Under the pieces are notes generated by a model. That model was not told the DNA's origin and did no database searches. It worked only from the letters and a program-made list of their open reading frames with translations. Positions 62,721 to 64,000 of a stretch of DNA of 64,000 nt are shown here, one piece after another (positions within the stretch are counted from its first letter, which is position 1; every line of letters begins with the position of its first letter). A program made the position numbers and the translations under genes. Source of the DNA: Urechis unicinctus (lineage: Eukaryota > Annelida > Polychaeta > Xenopneusta > Urechidae); contig CM067343.1 in assembly GCA_034190875.2 (NCBI GenBank), positions 26,644,219 to 26,708,218 of the forward strand, written 5' to 3'.

Positions 62721-64000
62721 AAATTCGAATGCGACCTTTTTGATACAATCGCCCAACTATTTTGGCACACAGTCACGACTCGGCACACGATGTGAGTGCC
62801 GAAAAAGTCGAGTTCTTTTTGAGTGCTTTGTTCATAATTGTTTTTATTTAGAACTGATGTTAACTTGTTGATTATCTGCGTTCACATTTATCCATTGCAA
62901 GGTTTTGACCCCTGCATCGCGCAGATGTTACTTAGGGACGTTTGAAAAATGTTACATGTTGGACTGACCACCATTTTGGTAAGCATTTAACAGCTTGCTT
63001 CTCGTTATTATCCGATATATCATAATCCCAACTTCTGATAATGCTTAGAATTACTTCCTTCACAAATATATTCTATCCACGTGACGTTCGATAGGGGCAA
63101 TAAAAAACATATATATTTGGTTTCGACGTTTTCCAATGAGCTGGAGACAGATATATATTCGCCCGGACAAACCGAAATGCTTCGGCTGGTCGGATAATTC
63201 GTATGGCATCTCATGCTTTGAGATGAAGTTGCGTTGCTGGCCGAGAATATCTTATGATTTGGTAAGCAATAACCACAAATCTTGAATATATTATGGTGTT
63301 ATTAAAGACGCTTATACCCAAGCAACCAGATGATACCGAGAGAATCTATATAAAGTCGCTAAAGTGACTCGACAACCTGGGTTCTCAGCCTGGGTATTCA
63401 AATATCGCCCACGGCGACATTTTGTCATTGATCTAAATTATGACAACGCTGGTTCGGTCGATTGGATATATTGTGTAATATACTCAATCGGACGTATAAA
63501 TGGAATCTGGTCAATGTTTGAGGTACTTTACTTTAGCTATGTGGAGTCAAGCGGCTTGGCGAGTCGCATGGCCAAGTTATGTTGGTTAGTCGCGTTTGTC
63601 ATAATGTATGTATGCATGTAAACAATTTTTTGATCCGCGATACAGGTCGCCATCTTATTTTTCAATCGCTAGGCGTCAATAATGCGCAAAACCGAAAGGT
63701 TTTGTTTGACCTTGATCTGAAACTAATGCCAAGGTCATCGAATAAGTGAAAAACTAGTACTTCGAATAACTCCATTAATAATGGTCGGATTGTTACAAAA
63801 TTTGCATCATTGTGTCGCTCATTCTAACTAAAAACCCCTGCTTAAATAAATGTAGGCATCGAACCAACATTTTTCTCAAGCGCCACTGCCCCAGATAGTT
63901 CAGATTGTGCTAAAGGTGTCTCTGTGAAAACCTTATGTGAAAAAACACCTATATGATCATGGTACACCCTACCCCTTAGATATGTACAACGAGATATGAC
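62721..64000. other. Right-end spacer, nothing recognised
   Basis: An 85-codon frame at 63364-63621 (+) has no recognisable domain. No exon borders, RNA gene or repeat family identified. Confidence 0.45.

Overview
Eukaryotic nuclear DNA from an invertebrate animal: many short exons with GT-AG introns, long AT-rich introns and spacers, abundant microsatellites, and relics of a Jockey-type LINE and a Polinton/Maverick. An F-type lectin receptor family together with these repeats suggests a lophotrochozoan, most likely a mollusc; the species cannot be fixed. The organism call is inference.

The core (about 2.4-45.8 kb, + strand) is a decaying tandem array of receptor tyrosine phosphatase (RPTP) genes. 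Their ectodomain is signal peptide, EGF-like, F-type lectin (fucolectin), second EGF-like and two fibronectin III (FN3) domains, followed by one membrane helix and, when complete, two tandem PTP domains. Gene 3 (37931-45762, 27 exons, 1260 codons by my splice model) is open throughout. Gene 1 (22091-26081, 12 exons, 691 codons) keeps the ectodomain, membrane helix and juxtamembrane tail, but runs into a stop where gene 3 splices into its phosphatase. Just downstream lies a 14-exon PTP block (26374-29310) that is open and in phase but has Ser instead of the domain-1 catalytic Cys. A sister block (2619-5545) is more damaged.

Copy A (about 2381-14519) and copy B (about 26136-37510) are one recent direct duplication. 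It holds a PTP block, its 3' flank, and a 5' gene stub (signal peptide plus frameshifted EGF exon). An older, more diverged copy of the 3' flank lies at about 18500-22000, in front of gene 1. Copy A stops at a 1.5 kb purine-rich GA satellite.

Two related LINE reverse-transcriptase relics (about 16.0-17.6 and 47.3-48.7 kb) lie in the same orientation and bracket genes 1 and 3. To the right are a broken Polinton (about 50.2-53.0 kb, minus), a minisatellite, a minus-strand FN3 receptor fragment (54.8-55.5 kb), a broken class A GPCR (61.4-62.0 kb), a TA microsatellite, and long stretches with nothing I recognise.

How it may work together (inference): the family would couple glycan binding outside the cell to tyrosine dephosphorylation inside. 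The array contains a complete receptor whose fucose-binding triad is altered, a receptor with an intact triad but no phosphatase and an ITSM-like tyrosine motif, and a domain with a Cys-to-Ser active site. This looks like signalling, decoy and trapping forms produced by birth and death.
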